Source: an uncultured Granulosicoccaceae bacterium
GTDB lineage: Bacteria; Pseudomonadota; Gammaproteobacteria; Granulosicoccales; Granulosicoccaceae
Assembly: GCA_937951695.1 (NCBI GenBank)
Contig: CALFBL010000362.1
Span: 1-5,592, forward strand
Length of the DNA stretch: 5,592 nucleotides
Reading direction: 5' to 3'
Of the stretch, positions 1-5,592 are shown one piece after another; the first letter of the stretch is position 1; every line of letters begins with the position of its first letter. The notes beneath the pieces are model-generated. The model was not told the DNA's origin. It did not search any database and saw only the letters and a list, made by a program, of their open reading frames with translations. The translations under genes and the position numbers were made by a program.

Positions 1-1
1 G

Positions 2-1141
2 GAGACGGGCACCGGGCTGAACTGGGTGTCGTTGGAAGAAGGTGTACTACGTGAGCAGGTAACCTCTGACACAGCTACCGGCGGTGGTCAGTACGACATC
101 ATCAACATCGGTATGTACGAAGCACCGATCTGGGGCGAGAACGGCTGGATCGAGCCGCTCAACTTTGACGATTCTTACGACGTAGAAGACGTTCTCCCTG
201 CGATGCGTGCCGGCCTGTCGGCTGACGGTACTTTGTACGCAGCACCGTTCTATGGTGAATCTTCTATGGTCATGTACCGTAAAGATCTCACCGATGCGGC
301 TGGCGTAGAGATCAAGGACAACGATTCTTGGGACAACATCCGCGCTGCCGCTCAAGCTATCCACAACCCAGACGAAGGCATTTATGGCATCTGTCTGCGT
401 GGCAAGCCAGGCTGGGGTGATGCAATGGCGTTCATCACCACCGTGGTTAACTCATTCGGTGGTGCTTGGTTCGATGCCGATTACAAACCTCAGCTTGATT
501 CTCAAGCGTGGAAAGATGCGGTTAACTTCTACGTTTCTCTGCTTGGAACATACGGACCTCCAGGTTCAGAAGGTAACTCCTTCAACGAAATCCTGGCTCT
601 GTACAACGAAGGCAAATGTGGCATCTGGATCGACGCTACGATCGCAGCTTCATTCCTCGAAGTTGACGGCGTTGCGTACGCACAGTCACCTAACGAAGGC
701 AACCCTGTAGGCGCTAACTGGTTGTGGGCTTGGGCAATGGCTATTCCTTCCGGGTCACCTAACGCTGAAGAAGCTCAGAAGTTCATCAGCTGGGCCACTT
801 CTAAAGACTACATCCAAGCGGTTGCTAATCACCCAGACTTTGGCTGGGGTTCTGTACCAACCGGCACACGTACTTCAACCTACGAATCAGCTGACTTTCA
901 GGCCGCTGCACCGTTTGCTTCGGCGGAACTGGCTGCAATCGACTCTGCTGCCCCTGACGCCACAGAGCTGAAGCCATATGTGGGTGTTCAATTCGTAGCA
1001 ATTCCTGAATTCCAGGAAATTGGTAACGCGGTTGCACAAGAAATGGCGGCTGCTCTTTCTGGTGCGAAGTCTGTCGATGATGCGCTTGCTGCGGGTCAAG
1101 AAATCACAGATTCAATCATGCGTGAAGCTGGCTACTACTAA
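2..1141 (+). CDS. mtlE: Sorbitol/mannitol-type ABC transporter substrate-binding protein, 5'-truncated
   Basis: This is the periplasmic binding protein of an ABC importer; it captures the sugar or polyol and delivers it to the two permeases encoded downstream. The frame is open from base 2, so the GTG at 26 is an internal valine and not the start. 379 residues are present; the signal peptide and roughly the first 60 residues are missing, judging by a usual family length near 440. The segment at residues 1-45 (ETGTGLNWVSLEE, then GGGQYDIINIGMYEAPIWG) matches the characteristic N-lobe signature of SmoE/MtlE proteins as I know them. Aromatic-rich stretches such as GKPGWGDAM, GGAWFD and GANWLWAWAMAIP fit a family 1 sugar-binding protein. 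Codon use looks strongly biased (AAC, GAA, GGT, CGT, TTC), as in highly expressed genes, more so than in the permeases. The family call is firm; mannitol versus sorbitol, arabitol or another polyol cannot be settled from sequence. Confidence 0.93.
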   Translation, partial: ETGTGLNWVSLEEGVLREQVTSDTATGGGQYDIINIGMYEAPIWGENGWIEPLNFDDSYDVEDVLPAMRAGLSADGTLYAAPFYGESSMVMYRKDLTDAAGVEIKDNDSWDNIRAAAQAIHNPDEGIYGICLRGKPGWGDAMAFITTVVNSFGGAWFDADYKPQLDSQAWKDAVNFYVSLLGTYGPPGSEGNSFNEILALYNEGKCGIWIDATIAASFLEVDGVAYAQSPNEGNPVGANWLWAWAMAIPSGSPNAEEAQKFISWATSKDYIQAVANHPDFGWGSVPTGTRTSTYESADFQAAAPFASAELAAIDSAAPDATELKPYVGVQFVAIPEFQEIGNAVAQEMAAALSGAKSVDDALAAGQEITDSIMREAGYY

Positions 1142-1162
1142 GCAGTGGATGTAAAGTAATAG

Positions 1163-1196
1163 AAAGGCTCGGTGGTCGCCGCCGAGCCTTTTTTTT
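1163..1196 (+). terminator. Intrinsic terminator after the binding-protein gene
   Basis: A 10-bp stem (1166-1175 with 1179-1188, one G-T pair) closes on a TCG triloop. Three A residues before it can pair with the start of an eight-T run (1189-1196). It lies 21 bases after the stop codon of the binding-protein gene and before the permease genes on the same strand. In ABC sugar operons such an element usually lets the binding protein be made in excess, with partial read-through into the permeases, and it also stabilises the upstream mRNA. The structure is seen directly; the degree of read-through is inferred. Confidence 0.88.
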
Positions 1197-1302
1197 CCCA
1201 AAAATTCATGACGCAAGGGAACTATGATTCAAACTTGGACAACTGACTTTTGTCTTGCATCATTTCTCGCAGCTTGTACCACAGTTAAGGGGCTTCTGAG
1301 CC
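1197..1302 (+). promoter_or_regulatory. Intergenic leader and ribosome binding site of the first permease gene
   Basis: No gene is seen between the terminator and the ATG at 1303. The ribosome binding site TAAGGGG (1286-1292) is 10 bases before the ATG and supports that start. A perfect 4-bp hairpin, GGCT-TCTG-AGCC (1291-1302), fills the space between them and would cover the last two G residues of the site. The only promoter-like pair I find is poor: TTGGAC at 1235-1240 and CATCAT at 1258-1263, 17 bases apart. Transcription of the permeases therefore probably comes from read-through of the upstream terminator, though a weak or activator-dependent internal promoter cannot be excluded. Confidence 0.5.
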
Positions 1303-2244
1303 ATGTCGTCGAATAGAAAGCTCCCCCGGTTATTACAAACACCTTCTGTCGTACTATTGCTTATCTGGATGATTGTCCCGTTAAGCATGACGTTGTTCTT
1401 CTCTTTTATCCGCTACAACTTGAGCAACACACGACGGCCGGAGTGGACCACACCCAGCCTGGACAACTGGCGGGGTTTGGGTAACTACAACTACGTATTA
1501 GACAATAACAATTTCTGGCTGGCCGTTCAGAACAGCCTTTTTATCGTCGGTAGCATTCTTGTCCTTACCGTTGTATTGGGCATTATCCTGGCCATACTGG
1601 TTAACCGAACTTTCCCAGGCCGCGGTATAGTTCGCGTCCTGTTGATTTCCCCGTTCTTCATCATGCCCGCAGTCAACGCGGTCCTATGGATCAACATGAT
1701 TCTCGACCCGGTATTGGGTCTGAACGGTATTGCTGTCGACGGCATAAACAATTTTATTCGCGGCTTACACGATTTCCCCGTGCTCGGTTCGTTCTTTGCG
1801 CTATGGCCAGAATTTACACCGATATCTTTTCGGTCCACACAGAACTCGGCTTATGCTGTTATTTTGATGGTCGCCTGGCAGTGGACACCCTTCGCCATTC
1901 TGATCTTCATGACGTCACTGCAATCAGAAGATGAATCGCAAAAAGAAGCCGCCATTCTCGACGGAGCTGGCGCTTGGTCGCGATTTACAAACTTGACACT
2001 CCCGCACCTCGCCCGACCCATCGCTATCGTCGTGATGATCCAAACGATCTTTCATCTGTCTCTGTACGCCGAAATCGAAATCGTAAGCCGCGGCAACGGT
2101 AATAAAAATCTGCCCTACCTAATCGGTGAATTTGCCACCAATAACATCGGCGCAGCCAGTGCCACGGGCATATTTGCCGTCATTCTTGCGAACATTGTAG
2201 CCATATTTTTGCTGAGTATGATCGGCAAGACGTTGATGGATTAG
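1303..2244 (+). CDS. mtlF: ABC transporter permease, MalF type (sorbitol/mannitol family)
   Basis: This is an inner-membrane subunit that, with the next gene product, forms the translocation channel of the sugar importer. The 313 residues contain hydrophobic segments at about 15-37, 75-100, 108-133, 183-206, 238-258 and 286-308, consistent with six membrane spans. The cytoplasmic EAA loop that docks on the ATPase is at about 215-240: E215-A-A, D220-G221, then LP at 233-234. The N-terminal run (PSVVLLLIWMIVPLSMTLFF) and the QKEAA...DGAGA and TLPHLARPI segments match SmoF/MtlF permeases as I recall them. The ATG at 1303 has a good Shine-Dalgarno site. The external loop at about 143-182 seems some 20 residues longer than in the ~290-residue relatives I recall. 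The gene ends 15 bases before the second permease, in the same frame. The family is secure; substrate specificity is inferred from context. Confidence 0.93.
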   Translation: MSSNRKLPRLLQTPSVVLLLIWMIVPLSMTLFFSFIRYNLSNTRRPEWTTPSLDNWRGLGNYNYVLDNNNFWLAVQNSLFIVGSILVLTVVLGIILAILVNRTFPGRGIVRVLLISPFFIMPAVNAVLWINMILDPVLGLNGIAVDGINNFIRGLHDFPVLGSFFALWPEFTPISFRSTQNSAYAVILMVAWQWTPFAILIFMTSLQSEDESQKEAAILDGAGAWSRFTNLTLPHLARPIAIVVMIQTIFHLSLYAEIEIVSRGNGNKNLPYLIGEFATNNIGAASATGIFAVILANIVAIFLLSMIGKTLMD

Positions 2245-2247
2245 GGA

Positions 2248-2262
2248 GAGGAAACTAAATTG
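2248..2262 (+). promoter_or_regulatory. Ribosome binding site that fixes a TTG start for the second permease
   Basis: GAGGA at 2248-2252 lies 7 bases before TTG (2260-2262). The only in-frame codons upstream are five sense codons back to the TAG that ends the first permease. The next in-frame ATG (codon 33) would remove most of the first membrane span. TTG is therefore the best-supported start, and its weakness may lower translation of this subunit. Confidence 0.75.
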
Positions 2263-3096
2263 GCAACTGTCAATCAACAATCAAACTTTGGAAAAGTGGC
2301 CTGGCCCATACTCGCTTGGACCATAGCACTGATTTTTTTCTTCCCGATTTTCTGGATGGTGTTCACCAGTTTTAAAACTGATGCGGACGCGGTGAAGCCG
2401 CAGTACCTGTTCAAATTCACTCCGACGCTCGATAACTACGCCAACATGACTGAGAATTACGATTACTGGCGTTTTGCCATTAATTCGATAATTACTTCAG
2501 TCTTTGCCACGCTGTTTGCTTTGGCTGTCGGTATACCCGCTGCCTACGCGATGGCGTTCAACCCCGGTCGGCACACCAAAGACGTGTTGATGTGGATGCT
2601 GTCAACCAAGATGTTGCCGGCCGCGGCGGTTCTGTACCCCATGACGTTTTTGACCAAAAATTTCCTGCAAATCTACGACACGCATTTTCTGGTCATCTTG
2701 GTGCTGTGCTTGATTAACCTGCCCATTGTCATCTGGATGTTATTTACCTACTTCAAGGAAATTCCGAAAGAGATTATAGAAGCAGGAAAAATGGACGGTG
2801 TCACCACGTGGGGTGAGATCAAGGACATCCTCATACCGCTTGCTTGGGGTGGCGTTGCGTCTACAGCATTACTGACATTCATCTTTTGCTGGAACGAGGC
2901 CTATTGGACGGTACGTTTAACCACGACAGAAGCTGCCACCCTGTCCAAACTGATTGAAGGGAATCGTGCACCGGAAGGGCTGTTTTTTGGCCGCCTGTCT
3001 GCGGTGTCAACCGCATCGGTTGGACCGATTGTAATACTGGGTTGGTTCTGTCAGAAGCAGCTGGTTCGCGGTCTAACGTTTGGCGCTGTTAAGTAA
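2260..3096 (+). CDS. mtlG: ABC transporter permease, MalG type (sorbitol/mannitol family)
   Basis: This is the second channel subunit of the importer, expected to pair with the preceding permease in the inner membrane. It has 278 residues, the usual length for MalG-type proteins. Hydrophobic segments lie at about 14-37, 73-99, 108-131, 142-164, 195-213 and 249-264. The EAA loop runs from about 171 to 194: E171-I-I-E-A-G, D179-G180, then IP at 192-193. The C-terminal QKQLVRGLTFGAVK is the classic MalG-type tail that inserts into the ATPase dimer. The N-terminal segment with FPIFWMVFTSFKT is also typical. Translation starts at TTG after a good ribosome binding site. The gene is certainly co-transcribed with the first permease, given the 15-base gap. 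No ATPase gene follows; an AraC regulator does. Family confidence is high; the exact substrate is not readable. Confidence 0.93.
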   Translation: MATVNQQSNFGKVAWPILAWTIALIFFFPIFWMVFTSFKTDADAVKPQYLFKFTPTLDNYANMTENYDYWRFAINSIITSVFATLFALAVGIPAAYAMAFNPGRHTKDVLMWMLSTKMLPAAAVLYPMTFLTKNFLQIYDTHFLVILVLCLINLPIVIWMLFTYFKEIPKEIIEAGKMDGVTTWGEIKDILIPLAWGGVASTALLTFIFCWNEAYWTVRLTTTEAATLSKLIEGNRAPEGLFFGRLSAVSTASVGPIVILGWFCQKQLVRGLTFGAVK

Positions 3097-3131
3097 TCCG
3101 TGCGGAATCTGAACCACGCTTAGGTCATTGA

Positions 3132-4031
3132 ATGTCAGCTATGAAACCTCAAATCGAGAAGGTTGATCGAAGCACACGTTCGATTCGCTACATCGAGCAC
3201 GGGTGGCCGACAAAGCTGTGCCGGTGGCACGCTCATGAAGAGTATGAGCTGCATTTAATCGTAAAGACTCGAGGTAAGGCCTTCGTCGGTGACTACATCG
3301 GTGATTTTGTCGCGGGGGATCTGTTTATGACAGGGCCCAACCTGCCCCACAACTGGATTACGTACCAAGCTGAGTCAGAGCCGGTAAGTGTGCGAGACAT
3401 GCTCATTCAGTTTAGCCACGAGAGTGTCGCGAAACTCGCTGAAGGATTTCCAGAATTCTCGCAAGTACTGCAATTACTTAATCTGGCTCAATCCGGCATC
3501 CACTTCGAAGGATTCAACTCAACCTTTGCCCGTGGCCATATGGAGTCCATCCGTGATAATCAAGGTGCGGAACGCATTTTGGCTTTTGTGCGCTTTCTGG
3601 TCCGATTGCACGAACATACTGAAAAGAAAACACTCTCAGTGTCGAAAATCAGCCTGCCCGATGGCGCAAGCAAACACGCTCGCATTGCAGCGATAGTCGA
3701 TCACATCAGCACTAATTTTTCGCAGGGGTATTCAGTGGCTCAAGCGGCAGAGATGGCAAACATGACTGAAATTACGTTCAGTCGTAATTTTGCAACAGTC
3801 ACGGGTCATAGCTTCGTCGACTTTTTAAATCGAATTCGTATCGGGCACGCGTGTGGAATGCTTTACGCTTGCGACGATCAAATTACGTCGATCGCCCAAA
3901 AAGCAGGCTTTAAAAATCTGGCTAATTTCAATCGACATTTCCAGAAAGTAAAAGGAATGACACCGTCTCAATATCGCGAAATCGCGCGCAAGGATTTAGT
4001 GTCGAACCAGCAGAATTTCTACGAAAATTAG
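3132..4031 (+). CDS. AraC/XylS-family transcriptional regulator
   Basis: This is a DNA-binding regulator of 299 residues. The N-terminal ~110 residues look like a cupin-type ligand-sensing domain: RWHAHEEYELHLIV at 31-44 (H33, H35, E39), the glycine-rich GDYIGDFVAGDLFMTGPN at 53-70, and LPHNW at 71-75. The C-terminal AraC domain spans about 184-286, with a first helix-turn-helix near 201-222, a second near 250-271 (ITSIAQKAGFKNLANFNRHF), and the signature GMTPSQYR at 275-282. The ATG at 3132 is preferred over the ATG at 3141 because TTAGG at 3120-3124 is 7 bases upstream of it. The 35-base gap after the second permease shows no terminator, so it is probably transcribed with the transporter. 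AraC-type activators are known in polyol uptake clusters (MtlR of Pseudomonas), so control of this locus in response to the sugar is likely, but I cannot assign it to the MtlR orthologue group. Confidence 0.92.
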   Translation: MSAMKPQIEKVDRSTRSIRYIEHGWPTKLCRWHAHEEYELHLIVKTRGKAFVGDYIGDFVAGDLFMTGPNLPHNWITYQAESEPVSVRDMLIQFSHESVAKLAEGFPEFSQVLQLLNLAQSGIHFEGFNSTFARGHMESIRDNQGAERILAFVRFLVRLHEHTEKKTLSVSKISLPDGASKHARIAAIVDHISTNFSQGYSVAQAAEMANMTEITFSRNFATVTGHSFVDFLNRIRIGHACGMLYACDDQITSIAQKAGFKNLANFNRHFQKVKGMTPSQYREIARKDLVSNQQNFYEN

Positions 4032-4310
4032 CGCCCTACCCCACTTGCGCATTACCTTTTTTCATTTCGATTTTTCTCTTTTTTGTCCACCCTCGAATTC
4101 GCTAGCCGCTCGTTGCGAATAGTCACCTCATTTGGAGTCCTGATTGCCGGTTTGCCATTGCATAACGTGCGCAAGACCTACATTACCGAACTTGAAGCTA
4201 TATCTGACCGTACGGTAGCCATCGGCTCTAGAGAAGTGAATGACGTCGCCGCAGCAAAGCGTGGTGTATCGCACGTCTTCGATTCAGAGTGGGATCAACC
4301 TCTAAACTAA
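4032..4310 (+). other. Unexplained open stretch after the regulator; possible small ORF or gene remnant
   Basis: The region opens with a T-rich tract (T6 at 4057-4062, T5 at 4071-4075, T6 at 4079-4084). It is preceded only by a weak 4-bp GCGC/GCGC pairing (4031-4034 with 4047-4050), so a regulator terminator here is doubtful. The regulator's own frame stays open after its TAG for 92 codons, to a TAA at 4308-4310. A TTG at 4083 would give 75 residues, ending in SHVFDSEWDQPLN, but it follows a pyrimidine tract with no ribosome binding site. A GGAG at 4134-4137 has no usual start at proper spacing. The translation has plausible composition but no domain, signal or membrane segment that I recognise. 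It could be a decayed gene fragment, a small protein with an unusual start, or chance. Confidence 0.2.
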
Positions 4311-4358
4311 CTGTGCCGCGCCCTTGCTGGCAATCATCCGATACGAAGATGAATGACC

Positions 4359-4369
4359 GCCAATCTGGC
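4359..4369. promoter_or_regulatory. Small dyad, candidate operator upstream of the isomerase gene
   Basis: GCCA-ATC-TGGC is a perfect 4-bp inverted repeat lying where a -35 box would be expected for the -10 element at 4383. A second short dyad, TTGC-TG-GCAA, lies at 4324-4333. Both contain CTGGC followed closely by AAT (4327 and 4365, 38 bases apart). The placement suggests a regulator site, possibly for the adjacent AraC-type protein, but arms this short occur often by chance. Confidence 0.25.
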
Positions 4370-4382
4370 TAATAACTAGATT

Positions 4383-4388
4383 TATAAT
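4383..4388 (+). promoter_or_regulatory. Candidate -10 box of the isomerase gene promoter
   Basis: TATAAT matches the sigma-70 -10 consensus exactly. The -35 position at 16-18 bases spacing holds only CCAATC-like sequence, and there is no TGn extension. This is the pattern expected of a promoter that needs an activator. Transcription would begin near 4395, leaving a leader of about 77 bases before the GTG at 4472. Confidence 0.45.
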
Positions 4389-4415
4389 GCCGACTTGTGT
4401 TAATTTTAAGACTTA

Positions 4416-4445
4416 GGTAGCAAGCAACGTTCGCTGCCATTTTTT
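4416..4445 (+). terminator. Weak terminator-like hairpin in the isomerase leader
   Basis: GGTAGC (4416-4421) pairs with GCTGCC (4433-4438), six pairs with one G-T, around an 11-base loop; one A and six T residues (4440-4445) follow. It lies between the candidate promoter and the coding region. It could be an attenuator, a weak terminator for upstream read-through, or an mRNA stability element. A lower stem is possible from AAGACTT (4408-4414) to AAGTTTT (4450-4456), with one G-T pair. The short stem keeps confidence low. Confidence 0.3.
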
Positions 4446-4456
4446 GTACAAGTTTT

Positions 4457-4474
4457 TAGGAATGTAATGCCGTG
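4457..4474 (+). promoter_or_regulatory. Ribosome binding site and GTG start of the isomerase gene
   Basis: TAGGA at 4457-4461 is 10 bases upstream of GTG at 4472-4474. Two ATG codons lie between them in other frames: ATG at 4462 is followed at once by TAA, and ATG at 4467 reads two codons then TGA (4473-4475), overlapping the GTG. Neither can start the protein. The next in-frame ATG is codon 49, inside the conserved N-terminal region, so GTG is the supported start. Confidence 0.7.
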
Positions 4475-5592
4475 ACGCGACTGCTGGAAACACAAAAAAC
4501 TGTGCCAGTTGGTAACCCGGAACTCGACGACTCATGGCTTGGTGATCCACATCATCGTGAATGGCTTAAAACGGACGCCACGAAGCAGCTGGCGTTTTTC
4601 AAAAGCAGCGTTCGAATGGATGGCGGCTTTGACGTGCTGGGGTGGGATGGCGCAGCCCTGCCTCGAGCCCCACAAGAGATCCACACAACCACACGATTGA
4701 TTCATTCGTTTGTTTTAGGACAAACGTTGGATGTGCCCGATTGTGAGCCGATCATTTCCGCAGGCTTAAACTGCCTTTGGAATCATCATCGTGACGCAAA
4801 GTTTGGCGGTTACGGATGGTCAGTGATGGGGACCGGCTTAGCCAATGATCGAAAACTCGCTTACGGACACGCGTTCGTCCTGCTCGCAGCCGCCAGTGCT
4901 CATGCCGCCGGTTATTCAGACGCAGCACGAATTTTAGACGACATCAGCGAGGTCATTAAATCCAGATTTATTGACATGAGCACAGGGTTACTGATCGAAG
5001 AATTCGACCCCGACTGGAAAACCCTCGCCCCCTACCGTGGCTTTAACGCCAACATGCACGGAGTTGAGGCGTTCATCACCGCCTTCGAAGCCACCGGGGA
5101 TACCCAGTATCTAAAGCTGGCCGACAATATCATCAATTTCTTTGTGGATGAGGTGGCCAGCAACCATCAATGGCGCATACCCGAACACTTTGATGAGAAT
5201 TGGAAGGTAGACCTGAACTATGAGGGCAATCTTATGTTTCGACCGATGGGGACAACCCCAGGTCATTCCCTGGAGTTCGGTCGTTTAATTTTGCAACACT
5301 GGGATCTGTCAGGCAGGCCCAATAACTCGGCTCCGGATAAGGCTCGCAAACTTATCGATACCGCGTTCAACGATGCGTGGCTGCCCAACGGCGGCCTGGC
5401 CTACACGCTTAACTACAACGGGCAAATGCGAATTACCGACCGTTATTGGTGGCCAGTTACTGAAGCTATAGGCGCTTACGCTTCGCTGATTAAACTTGAC
5501 AATAAAACCGAGGATGAAAAGCGCTATCGGCAATTATGGCTCGCAGCGACTGATCTGTTTGTCGATCAAGCCAGAGGCGGTTGGTATCCAGA
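4472..5592 (+). CDS. AGE-superfamily sugar isomerase/epimerase (mannose isomerase-like), 3'-truncated
   Basis: This is a cytoplasmic sugar isomerase or epimerase with the (alpha/alpha)6-barrel fold of the N-acylglucosamine 2-epimerase superfamily. The frame runs 373 codons to the window edge without a stop; family members are about 400-420 residues, so only the C-terminal end is missing. Landmarks: HREWLKTDATKQLAFF near 28-43, TTTRLIHSF at 72-80 with the conserved Arg75, GGYGWSV at 112-118, YGHAFVLLAAA at 131-141, FNANMHGVEAF at 191-201 (H196, E199), PGHSLEFGRLIL at 263-274 (H265, E268), and RYWWPVTEA at 324-332. These correspond to the active-site histidines, glutamates and arginine of YihS/ManI-type aldose-ketose isomerases. 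The second catalytic histidine, near residue 400, would lie outside the window. Next to polyol uptake genes, interconversion of D-fructose and D-mannose is the best guess; a 2-epimerase or a sulfoquinovose-type isomerase remains possible. It probably has its own promoter. Confidence 0.9.
   Translation, partial: MTRLLETQKTVPVGNPELDDSWLGDPHHREWLKTDATKQLAFFKSSVRMDGGFDVLGWDGAALPRAPQEIHTTTRLIHSFVLGQTLDVPDCEPIISAGLNCLWNHHRDAKFGGYGWSVMGTGLANDRKLAYGHAFVLLAAASAHAAGYSDAARILDDISEVIKSRFIDMSTGLLIEEFDPDWKTLAPYRGFNANMHGVEAFITAFEATGDTQYLKLADNIINFFVDEVASNHQWRIPEHFDENWKVDLNYEGNLMFRPMGTTPGHSLEFGRLILQHWDLSGRPNNSAPDKARKLIDTAFNDAWLPNGGLAYTLNYNGQMRITDRYWWPVTEAIGAYASLIKLDNKTEDEKRYRQLWLAATDLFVDQARGGWYP

Noticed and set aside
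26..28. GTG at 26 as the start of the binding-protein gene
   Set aside because: The frame is open upstream to base 2 and the upstream residues continue the family signature, so the GTG is an internal valine.
47..364. 105-codon open frame on the minus strand
   Set aside because: It lies fully antisense to the well-conserved binding-protein gene; its translation has no recognisable domain and no context.
384..710. 108-codon + strand frame inside the binding-protein gene
   Set aside because: Out-of-frame shadow of the binding-protein coding sequence.
825..1099. Two overlapping minus-strand frames
   Set aside because: Antisense shadows of the 3' part of the binding-protein gene, with low-quality composition.
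1235..1263. Sigma-70 promoter before the first permease
   Set aside because: TTGGAC and CATCAT have acceptable spacing but match the consensus poorly; kept only as a note in the leader entry.
1527..1934. Minus-strand frame 1527-1838 and plus-strand frame 1686-1934
   Set aside because: Shadows of the first permease, whose membrane spans and EAA loop confirm the real frame.
3388..3696. 102-codon + strand frame inside the AraC-type gene
   Set aside because: Shadow frame; the AraC frame shows the cupin and both helix-turn-helix motifs across this region.
4031..4084. Terminator after the regulator gene
   Set aside because: The T runs are long, but the only stem before them is four GCGC pairs with a 12-base loop and six bases before the first T run, which is too weak to call.
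4509..4700. 63-codon + strand frame
   Set aside because: Out-of-frame shadow of the N-terminal part of the isomerase gene that begins at 4472.
5309..5533. 74-codon minus-strand frame
   Set aside because: Antisense shadow of the isomerase gene, which is conserved through this interval.

Overview
The window reads as one same-strand (+) carbohydrate-uptake locus from a bacterium, most likely a moderate-GC proteobacterium. I base this on gene families and codon style only; nothing here fixes the genus. No RNA gene, insertion sequence, integrase, CRISPR array or replication origin is visible.

Layout: (1) bases 2-1141 hold the C-terminal ~379 residues of a sorbitol/mannitol-type ABC transporter substrate-binding protein, whose signal peptide and N-terminus lie before the window. 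(2) A strong intrinsic-terminator hairpin with a T8 tail (1163-1196) follows at once. (3) Two inner-membrane permeases of the MalF/MalG type, 1303-2244 and 2260-3096, each carry the cytoplasmic EAA loop; the second begins with TTG. (4) An AraC-family regulator (3132-4031) follows 35 bases later. (5) About 440 bases (4032-4471) hold no convincing gene. They contain an AraC-in-frame open stretch of unknown meaning, a consensus -10 box, a small dyad and a potentially structured leader. (6) From a GTG at 4472 to the window end runs a 373-residue, 3'-truncated reading frame of the AGE (N-acylglucosamine 2-epimerase)/mannose isomerase superfamily. It has no stop in the window and is easily missed; the short open frames within it are shadows.

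How they fit: the binding protein captures a polyol or related sugar in the periplasm and the two permeases form the channel. The ATPase subunit is not seen in the window and must be encoded elsewhere. The AraC protein is the obvious candidate local regulator. The isomerase would act on the imported sugar or its oxidation product, for example by interconverting fructose and mannose. The substrate itself is inferred from family resemblance. I see no wholly new system. The parts most worth a second look are the leader of the isomerase gene, the missing ATPase, the unexplained 4032-4310 stretch, and the expression tuning around the terminator and the in-frame permease junction.
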